Shown: in pieces, positions 28,063-36,432 of the stretch
Layout: every line of letters starts with the position of its first letter
Position numbering within the stretch: position 1 is the first letter of the stretch
From: Rhizobiaceae bacterium CPCC 101076
GTDB taxonomy: Bacteria > Pseudomonadota > Alphaproteobacteria > Rhizobiales > Methylopilaceae
Assembly (NCBI GenBank): GCA_003347645.1
Contig: QDFX01000015.1
Location: 1-64,000, forward strand
Length of the DNA: 64,000 bases
Direction: 5' to 3'
Made by a program: the position numbers and the translations under genes
The notes under the pieces: generated by a model
Seen by the model: only the letters and a program-made list of their open reading frames with translations
Databases searched by the model: none
Told to the model about the DNA's origin: nothing

Positions 28063-28087
28063 TCGCGCCGAAATTTTTTGCGATCGT

Positions 28088-29311
28088 TCAGCGGCCCGCC
28101 TGTTTCACCATGTCCGCATCGGGATAGCAGGTCGCCGCGCGGCCGTTCGCCTGCTGCCAGACGCCGATCGCGACACGCGTGCGGAAGCCGACCAGTCCGT
28201 CGGCGGTGCCGACATCCTGTCCCTTCTTCTCGAGCCGAAGCTGCATCTCGCGGACATCGTTGCGGGTGAAGCCGCTGAGCGTGTTCCACGGCGCCCGGAT
28301 CGTCGCATCGCCGCGCAGCTTGTCGGCGAGGTGGCCGATGAACAGCGCGTACATATCTGACTCGTTGTAGCTCTTGAGAACGTAGAAGTTCTCCGACACC
28401 AGGAAGGCCGGTCCCTGCCGCCCGGCGGGCATCAGGAGATGGCCGGCGAGGTCGGGGGTCTTGGACATCACCGCCGAGACGGGTTTCACGCCCATTCCGA
28501 GCCATTCCTTCACCGGTCGCGGCTTGTCCGGTCCCTCATAGGTGCAGGACGCCGCCTGCGGCGCGTCGATCTCGGTGCCCCACCAGCGCCCTCGTACCCA
28601 GCCATGAGCCGCGAGGAAATTGCCGATCGAGCCCAAAGTGTCCGGTACGGATTTCCAGATGTCGCGCTTGCCGTCGCCGTCCTGGTCCACGGCATAGGCG
28701 AGGAACTTCGAGGGCAGGAATTGCGGCTGGCCCATCGCGCCGGCCCATGAGCTTTTGAGGTCGGCAAGGGCGATGTGGTCGCCTTCGAGGATCTCCAGCG
28801 CCGCGATCAGCTCTGGATAGAAGTAGTTCTTCCGCGCGCCGATATAGCCGAGCGTCGCCAGCGCTTGGATGGCGTTCTTGTTGGGCTTCGCCGCGCCGAA
28901 CCCGGATTCCCGGCCCCAGATCGCGACGATGATCTCGCGCGGCACGCCGGATTTCTTCTCCACGGCGTCGAGGGTCCTGGCGTACTGCTGGAGTAGCGCC
29001 CGGCCTTTCGGCACGAGTGGAGCGAACTTGGTCTCGGCGACATACGCGCCCGGCGTCTGGAATTCCGGCTGGCGCTGTTCCTTCGCCGGCGGCGCGCCCG
29101 GCGCGGCGAGGTCGGGCAGGGTCCAGTCGAGCGTCACGCCCGAGAAAGCGGTGTCGAACGTCGCCTTCGACACCTTCTTCTTCTGCGCGTCGGGCCAGAC
29201 CTTTGTCGTCAGCCATGTCCGGAAACCGGCCTCGATCGCGGCCTTGTCCTGCGCGAAAGCGGGAAGGGAGGTTGCGGCGAGTACGAAAAGGGCAAGCAGA
29301 AGGGCCGGCAC
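28088..29311 (-). CDS. Lytic murein transglycosylase (MltB/SltB type)
   Basis: A 407-residue periplasmic enzyme. A signal peptide of about 21 residues (LLLALFVLAATSLPAFA) precedes an SLT-2 domain near residues 30-325 with the catalytic Glu in VAIWGRESGFGAAK near residue 133 and MGQPQFLPSKFLAYAVD near residue 193. A peptidoglycan-binding (PG_binding_1) domain covers about 345-400 (DVREMQLRLEKKGQDVGTAD). It cleaves peptidoglycan, producing 1,6-anhydro ends. The start is a GTG at 29311. Mature protein has no lipobox Cys, so it is soluble. It is a separate gene from the upstream beta-lactamase-fold enzyme. Confidence 0.92.
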   Translation of the reverse strand: MPALLLALFVLAATSLPAFAQDKAAIEAGFRTWLTTKVWPDAQKKKVSKATFDTAFSGVTLDWTLPDLAAPGAPPAKEQRQPEFQTPGAYVAETKFAPLVPKGRALLQQYARTLDAVEKKSGVPREIIVAIWGRESGFGAAKPNKNAIQALATLGYIGARKNYFYPELIAALEILEGDHIALADLKSSWAGAMGQPQFLPSKFLAYAVDQDGDGKRDIWKSVPDTLGSIGNFLAAHGWVRGRWWGTEIDAPQAASCTYEGPDKPRPVKEWLGMGVKPVSAVMSKTPDLAGHLLMPAGRQGPAFLVSENFYVLKSYNESDMYALFIGHLADKLRGDATIRAPWNTLSGFTRNDVREMQLRLEKKGQDVGTADGLVGFRTRVAIGVWQQANGRAATCYPDADMVKQAGR

Positions 29312-29332
29312 GAAGACCTCGAATCCGAAGAA

Positions 29333-30337
29333 TTATTGAACCGCGCTTTGGCCGGACATTGCCGCCGGAATTATGGCTTCGCCAAGCAAAGCGTGCAGGT
29401 CCTGCACATATCCGCTACCGCGTTCATAGTGGCCGGTGTCCGACATCATCACGACGGTTAGCCCGATATCCGGAACGACGTAGAGCATCTGGCCGCCGAA
29501 TCCCCAGCCGTAGTGCACCTTGTGGCCGCCGATGTCGGTCTCGAACCAGCCATAGCCATAGCCGTGCCCGGTGAAGAAGCTCTGCGTCACCGGCGTCCAC
29601 GACGCGTCGATCCACCCTTTCGACAGCACCCTTCTGCCGCCGGCCATGCCGCCGTTCCGGTACATCTCGCCGATCTTCACCAGCGCATGCGGCGAGAGCG
29701 ACATGTTGTTGCCACCGAGATAGATGCCCTGCGGATCGCGGTCCCAAGACGGGATAGCGATGCCGAGCGGCCCGCCCAGCCAGTCGCGGGCGAGCTGCAG
29801 CGTGGTCTTGCCGGAGGCCTTGGTCAGGATCGCCGAGAGAAGATGCGTGTTGCCGGTCGAATAGAGCATCCGCCCGCCGGGCTGGTCGACGAACGGCCGA
29901 TCCAGCGCGTCGCGCACCCAGTTCGCGCTCGAAATCCACGTCCCGTAGTTCTGCCCGGATGTCCGCTCCAGCCCGGAACGCATGGTCAGGAGATCACCGA
30001 CGGTAATCTCGTTCAGCCGCGGATCGCCGTTCTTCGGCAGGCTCGAGGACAGGATCGGCGCGATCTTCTCGTCAGGTCCGCTCAGCACGCCTTTGTCGAC
30101 CGCGATGCCGACCAGCGCCGAGATGACCGATTTTGACAGCGACTTGATGTTCGTCGGCCGATCGACCGGACCGCGCTCATAGACGATGGTTCCATTCTGA
30201 GAGACGACCACGCTTTCGAGCCGCTTCAGATCCTCAGCCCGCTGCTCGACCGCGACGAAGCGTGGGTCGATGCCCGCACGTGCGGCAAGGGGCAAGAGGA
30301 AGATCAGGCAGGCGAGGGGGAGGATTCGTCGGAGCAT
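29333..30337 (-). CDS. Serine hydrolase of the beta-lactamase/PBP fold
   Basis: A 334-residue secreted protein (signal LPLACLIFLLPLAARA). Motifs of the class C beta-lactamase/EstB family: nucleophile SxxK as SLSKSVISALVGIAV near residue 68, YxN as YSTGNTHLLSA near residue 170, and a third box near GWGFGGQMLYVV. Proteins of this type include esterases, D-aminopeptidases and penicillin-binding proteins; antibiotic resistance cannot be inferred. The start at 30337 was chosen because the signal peptide begins there. It lies 22 bp upstream of the transglycosylase gene on the same strand and may be cotranscribed. Confidence 0.85.
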   Translation of the reverse strand: MLRRILPLACLIFLLPLAARAGIDPRFVAVEQRAEDLKRLESVVVSQNGTIVYERGPVDRPTNIKSLSKSVISALVGIAVDKGVLSGPDEKIAPILSSSLPKNGDPRLNEITVGDLLTMRSGLERTSGQNYGTWISSANWVRDALDRPFVDQPGGRMLYSTGNTHLLSAILTKASGKTTLQLARDWLGGPLGIAIPSWDRDPQGIYLGGNNMSLSPHALVKIGEMYRNGGMAGGRRVLSKGWIDASWTPVTQSFFTGHGYGYGWFETDIGGHKVHYGWGFGGQMLYVVPDIGLTVVMMSDTGHYERGSGYVQDLHALLGEAIIPAAMSGQSAVQ

Positions 30338-30418
30338 CCCGACGAATTTGGCGATCCCGGCTCGTTTTGCAATCCGTGATGTTCGGGTGGGCGGAGCCGA
30401 GGCCCCGCCCACGAAATG

Positions 30419-31375
30419 TCAGGCCAGGGCCTCAGCTGACGAGCAGAAGCGCGCGATCTCCCGCACATGGCGGTGGTCGGTGCCGCAACAGCCGCCCAGC
30501 ATGGTGAGATGCCCGAAACTCCGACGCAGATCGCGATATTGCCGGCCGAGTTCGATCGGATCGCCAGCATCGAGATCCGGCGAGGAATCGAGTTCGGCAT
30601 GGCTCCGCCTCGATGCATTCGCTCGCAAGCCGCGAATGCGCTGGGTCCAGGCGGCGTTGGCCTTGAGCGCGTCCTCGAAATGGGTCGGGTGCGCGCAGTT
30701 GATCATGAAGTAGGCCGCCGCGCCGCCGGTCTCCGCATCGGTTGTCTCGATCGCCTCCTGCAGCGTCTGCCCGGTCGGCAGCCTGCCGTCGGTCTCCAGC
30801 GTGAACGAGATCACGGACGGGACCTCCAGGCGCTTCGCCGCGCGTACGATGCCGACCGCCTCCGGGACGTTGTTGATGGTGAAGCCGGAGATGAAATCGG
30901 CCTCGGTCCAGGACAGGGTATCGATCTGGGTGCAGTGATAATCCTCGGCTTCGGCCGCGCTCATCAGCCTGCCGGGGTCATAGCCGTCGCCGCGCGGGCC
31001 GAGATTGCCGGAGATCACCATGGGCGAGGCCGGCGTCTCGAACTCTCTGCGGATGTCGACCAGCATGTCGATCGCGTCGCGGTTGGCGAAGGCGAGCGAA
31101 CGCGCATCGTAACCGAGTTTCTTCGCCCAATCGGGATTGGCGCGCCAAGTCACGCTTTCGAGCACGAAACCCATGCGGTTCTCGACCGCCGTGCGGGCAT
31201 GCAATTCGTAATAGTCGCGCAACCGCTTGCGTCCGGCCGCTGTCTTCAGAAGGTCGAAGCTCGCGAAATGTGGCAGCTCCATCCCGTCATGGAAGATCAG
31301 GGTAGTCTCAAGGCCGCTGTCGGTCAGGAACAGCGTGTCGCCGAGCTGCGGCAGGTCATTTCTGTATTTGGGCAT
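30419..31375 (-). CDS. Homocysteine S-methyltransferase family protein
   Basis: A 318-residue TIM-barrel protein. N-terminal LTDSGLETTLIFHDGMELPH, LESVTWRANPDWAKKLGYD near residue 90, SGNLGPRGDGY near residue 122, and zinc ligands in MINCAHPTHF (Cys near residue 215) and MLGGCCGTDHRHV (paired Cys near residue 295). It is expected to move a methyl group from S-methylmethionine, betaine or a similar donor to homocysteine; the donor cannot be named. The ATG at 31375 has GGAG about eight bases upstream. It is divergent from the TetR gene at 31560. Confidence 0.9.
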   Translation of the reverse strand: MPKYRNDLPQLGDTLFLTDSGLETTLIFHDGMELPHFASFDLLKTAAGRKRLRDYYELHARTAVENRMGFVLESVTWRANPDWAKKLGYDARSLAFANRDAIDMLVDIRREFETPASPMVISGNLGPRGDGYDPGRLMSAAEAEDYHCTQIDTLSWTEADFISGFTINNVPEAVGIVRAAKRLEVPSVISFTLETDGRLPTGQTLQEAIETTDAETGGAAAYFMINCAHPTHFEDALKANAAWTQRIRGLRANASRRSHAELDSSPDLDAGDPIELGRQYRDLRRSFGHLTMLGGCCGTDHRHVREIARFCSSAEALA

Positions 31376-31458
31376 TTTTGCTCCGTTCGGGTTTCCCCTC
31401 CCGGCGCGGACCCTAGGTCGGTGGTCCATCTTCAGCTAGAAAGCGCACGGTGCGGTTT

Positions 31459-31477
31459 GTCATATTTATAAATTGAC
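31459..31477. promoter_or_regulatory. Candidate operator between TetR and methyltransferase genes
   Basis: AT-rich partial palindrome GTCATATTTATAAATTGAC. The outer four bases on each side (GTCA/TGAC) are perfectly symmetric and two inner TT/AA pairs agree; the centre is imperfect. It lies in the 184-bp gap between two divergent starts, the usual place for a TetR operator. Being much more AT-rich than its surroundings, it may also be a promoter element. Confidence 0.35.
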
Positions 31478-31559
31478 GTTGGATATCAAGTGCTTGAAAC
31501 AGGTTCCTTGGCAATCTGGTTCAGCCGGATCGCCAGACATGTGGGGGAGGACTGCACTC

Positions 31560-32198
31560 GTGGTACAGTTGCGTATGATCGAGGCTCCCACACGCAAGGG
31601 TTCGGATACACGCGAACGCCTGCTCGCTACTGCCGAGATGGCAGTGCTGGCGAAGGGTTTCGCCTCGACCTCGATCGAGGAACTGATCGCCGAGGTCGGT
31701 ATCACCAAGTCCGGCTTCTTCTACCATTTCAAGGACAAGACCGAACTCGCCCGCGCCCTGATGGAGCGATACATGATCCACGATCGGGAAGTGCTCGATG
31801 AGCTCTTCCGCCGTGGCGACGAACTGAACGACGATCCGCTGCACGGCTTCCTCGTCGGCCTGCGTCTCTTCGCCGAGATGATGGGGCAATTGCCCGAAGC
31901 GCATCCGGGCTGCCTGGCCGCAAGCTTCTGCTATCAGGACCAACTCTTCGATCAGCAGATTCGCGATCTCAACGCCGAGGCGCTGCTGGTCTGGCGTCGC
32001 CGCTTCCGCGCCCGGTTCGATCAAATTTCGGAGCGCTATCCGCCTCGTCACAAAGTCGATCTGGACGCGCTTTCGGACATGGCCTCGACGCTTGTCGAGG
32101 GTGGTCTGATCCTCGGTCGTGCCCTCAAGGACGTGACCATTTTGCCGCGCCAGATTCTCCTCTATCGCGACTTGGTCAGGTTCACTTTCCAGCCCTGA
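31560..32198 (+). CDS. TetR family transcriptional regulator
   Basis: A 212-residue regulator with the N-terminal TetR DNA-binding domain: SDTRERLLATAEMAVLAKGF, then ELIAEVGITKSGFFYHFKDK with helix-turn-helix near residues 35-60. The C-terminal two thirds are the ligand/dimer part. I choose the GTG at 31560 because GGGGGAGGA sits eight bases upstream; the ATG at 31575 has no ribosome site. It is divergent from the homocysteine methyltransferase, which it may control. The ligand is unknown. Confidence 0.85.
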   Translation: MVQLRMIEAPTRKGSDTRERLLATAEMAVLAKGFASTSIEELIAEVGITKSGFFYHFKDKTELARALMERYMIHDREVLDELFRRGDELNDDPLHGFLVGLRLFAEMMGQLPEAHPGCLAASFCYQDQLFDQQIRDLNAEALLVWRRRFRARFDQISERYPPRHKVDLDALSDMASTLVEGGLILGRALKDVTILPRQILLYRDLVRFTFQP

Positions 32199-32378
32199 TG
32201 GGGCATTTCCCGTAGGTTTACGATCCTTGCCAATCCGGCCCGACTGCTCCATTTAAAGGCAGTCGGGGCGCTGATTTGCCGATGTTGTGAGCGGCCCCCG
32301 CGAGTAGAATTTGGACTGCCTTACTGCCGTACCCGAGTTTGGGATGTGCGTTCAGGTTCCCAAATTCCAGAGAGCGGC

Positions 32379-32401
32379 ACGCGCCTGTCGGGTGCGTTTT
32401 T
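32379..32401 (+). promoter_or_regulatory. Leader hairpin with U-tract before cspA
   Basis: Stem ACGCGCC (32379-32385), loop TGTCG, GGTGCGT (32391-32397), then TTTT. It looks like a small terminator right before the Shine-Dalgarno GAGGAGG (32403-32409). Another inverted pair TTTGGG/CCCAAA lies upstream (32338-32363). Cold-shock genes often have structured, temperature-sensitive leaders, so attenuation or RNA switching is possible. Confidence 0.45.
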
Positions 32402-32415
32402 GAGGAGGCCAGTTC

Positions 32416-32622
32416 ATGGCTACCGTTGGTACTGTTAAGTTCTACAATTCCCAGAAGGGTTTCGGCTTCATCCAGCCCGAGACGGGCGGCCCGGACGTAT
32501 TTGTCCACGCCACCGCTCTTGAGGCGGCCGGCCTTTATACCCTCAACGAGGGCCAGAAGGTTGAATTCGACGTCGTTCCGGATCGCGGCAAGAGCAAGGC
32601 TGCGAACCTGAAGACCGTCTGA
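32416..32622 (+). CDS. Cold-shock protein (CspA family)
   Basis: A 68-residue single cold-shock domain with both RNA-binding motifs: KGFGFIQPE (RNP1) and VFVHATAL (RNP2). It ends AANLKTV. Such proteins melt RNA structure or act as antiterminators, mostly under cold or growth-phase control. It has a strong ribosome site, a structured leader and its own terminator, so it is a single-gene unit. The residues GGP in place of the usual short acidic loop are typical of the alphaproteobacterial versions. Confidence 0.96.
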   Translation: MATVGTVKFYNSQKGFGFIQPETGGPDVFVHATALEAAGLYTLNEGQKVEFDVVPDRGKSKAANLKTV

Positions 32623-32645
32623 TCCTGTCAGGGATCGAGGACTGA

Positions 32646-32672
32646 AAAGCCCGGCTCAGCCGGGCTTTTTTT
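32646..32672 (+). terminator. cspA terminator
   Basis: AAAGCCCGGC (32646-32655), loop TCA, GCCGGGCTTT (32659-32668), followed by more T to 32672. A textbook rho-independent terminator. Confidence 0.95.
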
Positions 32673-32785
32673 GTTTCGGCAAGAACCTTGCAGGTTTATA
32701 GGCAAGCGCGGGCGTAAAGCCCGTGTTTGACTCGTAGTTCCGGCGACAACAGACTGGAACTGGAGTTCGCAGCGGAGAGTGTGTC

Positions 32786-33592
32786 CTGGCGTCGTCCAAT
32801 GCTGTTCCGGCCCTGCAGGCCAAAGGTATCAAGAAGAGATATGGCAACCTGGAAGTCCTGAAGGGCATCGATATCGAGGCCCACACAGGCGAAGTGATTG
32901 CCATCATCGGCACGTCCGGTTCCGGCAAAAGCACACTGCTTCGTTGCCTCAATCTGCTCGACAATCCGGACGAGGGCGAGATCACCGTCCACGGCGAATC
33001 CATCCGCATGAAGCGCCAGCGCAATGGTACGCTCTGCGCCGCGGACTCGAAGCAGATTTCGCGGCTGCGATCCGATATTGGCTTCGTCTTCCAGAGCTTC
33101 AATCTCTGGCCGCACATGACGGTGATGGAGAACATTATCGAGGCGCCGATTCAGGTGCTTGGCCTGAGCTATCCCGAGGCGGTCGCCCGGGCCGAAAAGC
33201 TCCTGATGAAGGTTGGCATCGCCGGGAAGGCCGAGAGCTATCCGATGATGTTGTCGGGCGGCCAGCAGCAGCGTGCGGCCATCGCGCGCACGCTCGCCAT
33301 GGAGCCCAAGGTCATACTCTTCGACGAGCCGACATCCGCGCTCGACCCCGAAATGGTCGGCGAGGTCCTGGGCGTCATCCAGCAACTCGCCCAGGAAGGG
33401 CGCACGATGCTCCTCGTGACGCATGAGATGCGGTTCGCGCGGAATGTCTCGACGAGAGCGATTTTTCTCGATGCGGGCCGCATCGAGCAGCAGGGAACCC
33501 CGGCGGAAGTCTTCGACCACCCCACCTCGGCTCGCTGCCGTCAGTTCATGGCCAGTCAAAATCATCAAGACAGGGAGTACCAACCGCAATGA
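32786..33592 (+). CDS. Polar amino-acid ABC transporter, ATP-binding protein
   Basis: ATPase of a HisP/GlnQ-type importer, about 268 residues. Walker A is GTSGSGKST, the signature is LSGGQQQRAAIARTLAM, Walker B is VILFDEPTSALDPEMV and the H-loop is VTHEMRFA. The coding frame opens well before the first ATG-like codon: residues AKGIKKRYGNLEVLKGIDIE are clearly protein yet no ATG, GTG or TTG lies upstream in frame after the stop at 32735. The best start is CTG at 32786 with GGAG eight bases before it. It overlaps the binding-protein gene by four bases (ATGA). It is the first gene of the operon that continues to 35772. Confidence 0.9.
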   Translation: MASSNAVPALQAKGIKKRYGNLEVLKGIDIEAHTGEVIAIIGTSGSGKSTLLRCLNLLDNPDEGEITVHGESIRMKRQRNGTLCAADSKQISRLRSDIGFVFQSFNLWPHMTVMENIIEAPIQVLGLSYPEAVARAEKLLMKVGIAGKAESYPMMLSGGQQQRAAIARTLAMEPKVILFDEPTSALDPEMVGEVLGVIQQLAQEGRTMLLVTHEMRFARNVSTRAIFLDAGRIEQQGTPAEVFDHPTSARCRQFMASQNHQDREYQPQ

Positions 33593-34347
33593 CCGTTCGC
33601 ATGCTCGCCAAAGCCGTTCTGGCTGCCGCGCTCGCGCTTGGCGCCGTTTCCGCGGCCCACGCGGACAAGCTCCGCATCGGCACCGAGGGTGCCTATGCCC
33701 CCTTCAACATGAAGGACTCAAAAGGTGAGGTCGTCGGGTTCGACATAGACATCGCCAAGGCGCTCTGCGCCGAAATGAAGGCCGAGTGCACCATCGTCAC
33801 CCAGGACTGGGACGGCATCATCCCGGCTCTGCAGAACAAGAAGTTCGACTTCATCGCCGCCTCGATGTCGATCACCGAGGAGCGTTCGAAGGTCGTCAGC
33901 TTCACCGACCCGTACTACCGCAACAAGCTTCAGTTCATCGGCAAGAAGGGCGTCGACCTCGATACCTCGGTCGACGCGCTGAAGAAGAAGACGATCGGTG
34001 CCCAGCGCGCGACCATCGCTTCCGAATGGCTCGAGAAGAATCTCGGCACCACCGACAACGTCAAGCTCTATGACACCCAGGAGAACGCCTGGCTCGACCT
34101 GAGCTCGGGCCGCACCGATGTCGTGCTCGCCGACTCCTTCCTCGCCTATGACTGGCTGCAGGGCGACGCCGGCAAGGGTTTCGAGTTCAAGAACAAGCCG
34201 GTGTTCGATGACGACAAGATCGGTATCGCCGTCCGCAAGAGCGACACCCAGCTCCTGGCTCGTCTCAATACGGCGCTGAAGACGATCATCGACAACGGCA
34301 CCTACGACAAGATCAACGCAAAATACTTCCCCTTCAGCATCCGCTGA
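33589..34347 (+). CDS. Amino-acid ABC transporter, periplasmic binding protein
   Basis: A 252-residue SBP family 3 protein (HisJ/ArgT-like) with a signal peptide ending near VSAAHADK. The family motif GFDIDIAKALCAEM lies near residue 50; later motifs are DWDGIIPALQNKKFDFIAA near residue 72 and ITEERSKVVSFTDPYYRN near residue 92. It captures a polar amino acid in the periplasm and presents it to the permeases. Its ATG overlaps the ATPase stop. A hairpin with T tract (34360-34385) follows, likely letting it be made in excess over the permeases. Confidence 0.93.
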   Translation: MTVRMLAKAVLAAALALGAVSAAHADKLRIGTEGAYAPFNMKDSKGEVVGFDIDIAKALCAEMKAECTIVTQDWDGIIPALQNKKFDFIAASMSITEERSKVVSFTDPYYRNKLQFIGKKGVDLDTSVDALKKKTIGAQRATIASEWLEKNLGTTDNVKLYDTQENAWLDLSSGRTDVVLADSFLAYDWLQGDAGKGFEFKNKPVFDDDKIGIAVRKSDTQLLARLNTALKTIIDNGTYDKINAKYFPFSIR

Positions 34348-34359
34348 TCAACAGTGAAG

Positions 34360-34385
34360 GGGCCGCCGCCGAGGCGGCCCTTTTT
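34360..34385 (+). terminator. Intercistronic terminator/attenuator in the ABC operon
   Basis: GGGCCGCC (34360-34367), loop GCCGA, GGCGGCCC (34373-34380), then TTTTT. It sits between the binding-protein gene and the first permease gene (34394), a place where partial termination is known to give excess binding protein. Confidence 0.8.
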
Positions 34386-34393
34386 CTATCCCC

Positions 34394-35086
34394 ATGATCG
34401 ATCTTCAAGGTTTCGGAGCGCAGCTCGCGCTCGGCACATGGATGACGGTGCGCATCGCGTTCGCCGCGCTGATGCTCGGCCTCGCTTTGGGTCTGCTCGG
34501 CGCGATGGCGAAGGTGTCGCCGATCCGCTGGGTGCGCTGGCTTGGCGACATCTATTCCACGATCTTCCGTGGCGTCCCCGAACTCGTCATCATCCTGCTC
34601 GTCTATTTTGGCTCTGCCGCCGTGCTGAACGGCATCGGCGAGATGTTCGATCTCGACTACATGGAGCTCAACCCGTTCGCGGCGGGCACGCTCGCGCTCG
34701 GCTCCACCTTTGGCGCCTATGCGACCGAGGTCTTCCGCGGCGCGCTCCTGACCATCCCGCCCGGCCATATCGAAGCGGGAATGGCGCTCGGGCTCTCGAA
34801 AGGCCGCATCTTCCGCCGCATCGTGCTCCCGCAGATGTGGCGCATCGCACTGCCTGGCCTCGGCAATCTCTTCATGGTGCTGATGAAGGACACCGCGCTC
34901 GTCTCGGTCATCGGGCTCGAGGAGGTGATGCGCAAGGCGCAGATCGCGACCAGCGTCACCAAGCAGCCCTTCACCTTCTATTTCGCGGCGGCGGCGATCT
35001 ATCTCTGCATCACCATAGTGTCGATGACGGCGCTCCAGTTCATGGAGAAGCGGGCCAATCGCGGCATCCGGCGGTCGCGCGCATGA
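34394..35086 (+). CDS. Amino-acid ABC transporter permease 1 (HisQ type)
   Basis: A 230-residue inner-membrane permease of the polar amino-acid (3.A.1.3) class. The N-terminal membrane segments (LALGTWMTVRIAFAALMLGLALG) are followed by STIFRGVPELVIILLVYFG, and the ATPase-contact EAA loop reads HIEAGMALGLSKGRIFRRIV near residue 125, with LMKDTALVSVIGLEEVMRKA after it. Its stop overlaps the start of the second permease as ATGA, so they are made together and probably form a heterodimer. Confidence 0.93.
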   Translation: MIDLQGFGAQLALGTWMTVRIAFAALMLGLALGLLGAMAKVSPIRWVRWLGDIYSTIFRGVPELVIILLVYFGSAAVLNGIGEMFDLDYMELNPFAAGTLALGSTFGAYATEVFRGALLTIPPGHIEAGMALGLSKGRIFRRIVLPQMWRIALPGLGNLFMVLMKDTALVSVIGLEEVMRKAQIATSVTKQPFTFYFAAAAIYLCITIVSMTALQFMEKRANRGIRRSRA

Positions 35087-35772
35087 TCAATCTCGAACTG
35101 ATCCTGCATTCGCTGCCTCAGCTTCTCTGGGGCGCGCTCCTCAGCATCCAGCTCGTCATCGTCTCGGGCATTCTCGGGCTCATCATCGCGATTCCGCTCG
35201 CGCTCGCCCGCGTCTCGCCGAACCCGCTGATCTCGGCCGGCCCCTATGCCTATGCCTTCTTCTTCCGTGGCACGCCGCTGCTCGTGCAGCTCTTCCTCGT
35301 CTATTACGGCCTCGGCCAGTTCGAGTTCATCAGGAACAGCGTGCTCTGGCCCTTCCTGCGCGAGCCGTACTATTGCGCGATCCTGACCATGGGCCTGCAC
35401 ACGGGCGGCTACATCGCCGAGATCCTGCGCGGCGCGATCCAGGCCGTTCCGGTGGGGGAGGTGGAAGCCGCGCGCACGCTCGGAATGTCGATGTCCAAGG
35501 CCTATCGCCGCATCATCCTGCCTCGTGCCGCCCGGATCGCACTGCCTGCCTACAGCAACGAGGTCATCCTGATGCTGAAGGGCTCCTCGCTCGCATCGAC
35601 GATCACGCTGCTCGATCTGACGGGCATGTCGCGAACAATCATCGCGCGCACCTACGATCCGATCTCGATCTTCTTCGCGGCTGGTGTTCTCTACCTCATC
35701 ATTTCGTTCATCCTGGTCCAGGGCTTCAGGCTGCTGGAGAGGCGCTGGAACAAGCATCTCGTTAGGGCGTGA
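35083..35772 (+). CDS. Amino-acid ABC transporter permease 2 (HisM type)
   Basis: A 229-residue permease, partner of the previous gene. It begins MINLELILHSLPQLLWGALL and has FFFRGTPLLVQLFLVYYGLG near residue 60, then EAA loop EVEAARTLGMSMSKAYRRII near residue 127 and EVILMLKGSSLASTITLLDL. Start ATG overlaps the stop of permease 1 (ATGA). It ends the ABC operon; a reverse-strand gene ends four bases later. Confidence 0.93.
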   Translation: MINLELILHSLPQLLWGALLSIQLVIVSGILGLIIAIPLALARVSPNPLISAGPYAYAFFFRGTPLLVQLFLVYYGLGQFEFIRNSVLWPFLREPYYCAILTMGLHTGGYIAEILRGAIQAVPVGEVEAARTLGMSMSKAYRRIILPRAARIALPAYSNEVILMLKGSSLASTITLLDLTGMSRTIIARTYDPISIFFAAGVLYLIISFILVQGFRLLERRWNKHLVRA

Positions 35773-35775
35773 GGC

Positions 35776-36363
35776 TCAGTCGTTGCTTTCGGGACGCCAG
35801 CTGAACAACTCGCCCCCGCGATCATCCAATATTCTCAAGCCATCCGGTTTCTGCGGTAGGTCGGCCGTTTCGAAGAAACGCTTGGCCCTCGGGATGACCT
35901 TCTGGAGGTCGTCGGCGGCCAGCGGAATGCGATCGAGAACGGCACGAGCGCCATCGCTCTCGCGCACCCGGATCAGTTCGACCGTTAAGTCGAAGCCGCT
36001 GTTCGCTGGATCGAGATTATTCGTGAAGCGGCGGACCTGTCGCAGGCCTTTGTAGAAGCCCTTGCCGGTGCCGCGGGGGCCCGTTCCTCCATACCGATAT
36101 TGCCCATCCTCCCAGACCTCGAAGAGCTCGAACTCCGGAGACAGGGCCAACATTACGAAATCGAAGGCTCCTTGTGGGTCGTCGAAATGGGCATGAACGC
36201 CAGCGTCGCCACAATAAGCGATCCACTCATCGCATTCGAAAGTCACTTCGATCGAGAAGCCCGTCGGATCGGTCGGCCGTATGCGAAGGCGTTCCGGTGA
36301 AATCTGGACAGAGAGCTCGACTTGGTGAGCCAGCTTCTCGTAAAGCGCCTTCATCGGATCCAT
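35776..36363 (-). CDS. Hypothetical protein
   Basis: A 195-residue, soluble, acidic protein I cannot place in a family. It has no signal peptide or membrane segment. Visible features are LSVQISPERLRIRPTDPTGF near residue 18, an aromatic/acidic middle (FECDEWIAYCGDAGVHAHF), and a Gly/Arg loop YRYGGTGPRGTGKGFYKG near residue 90. Codon usage looks like its neighbours. It is convergent with the ABC operon and divergent from dnaG, only about 70 bp from the dnaG start. An ATG three codons in (36354) is an alternative start. Confidence 0.6.
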   Translation of the reverse strand: MDPMKALYEKLAHQVELSVQISPERLRIRPTDPTGFSIEVTFECDEWIAYCGDAGVHAHFDDPQGAFDFVMLALSPEFELFEVWEDGQYRYGGTGPRGTGKGFYKGLRQVRRFTNNLDPANSGFDLTVELIRVRESDGARAVLDRIPLAADDLQKVIPRAKRFFETADLPQKPDGLRILDDRGGELFSWRPESND

Positions 36364-36432
36364 TGTAGTTCGTGCGCCTGTGGAAAAGCCGGTCCGCCAC
36401 CTTTCGGCTCGATCCTACGCTATAACCATACT

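Noticed and set aside
29333-30337. Antibiotic-resistance beta-lactamase
   Set aside because: The fold is shared with many esterases and peptidases; the third motif is not a clear KTG, so resistance is not supported.
31376-31470. SAM-type riboswitch upstream of the homocysteine methyltransferase
   Set aside because: No SAM-II, SAM/SAH or SAM-I core pattern was seen on the reverse strand; the region is short.
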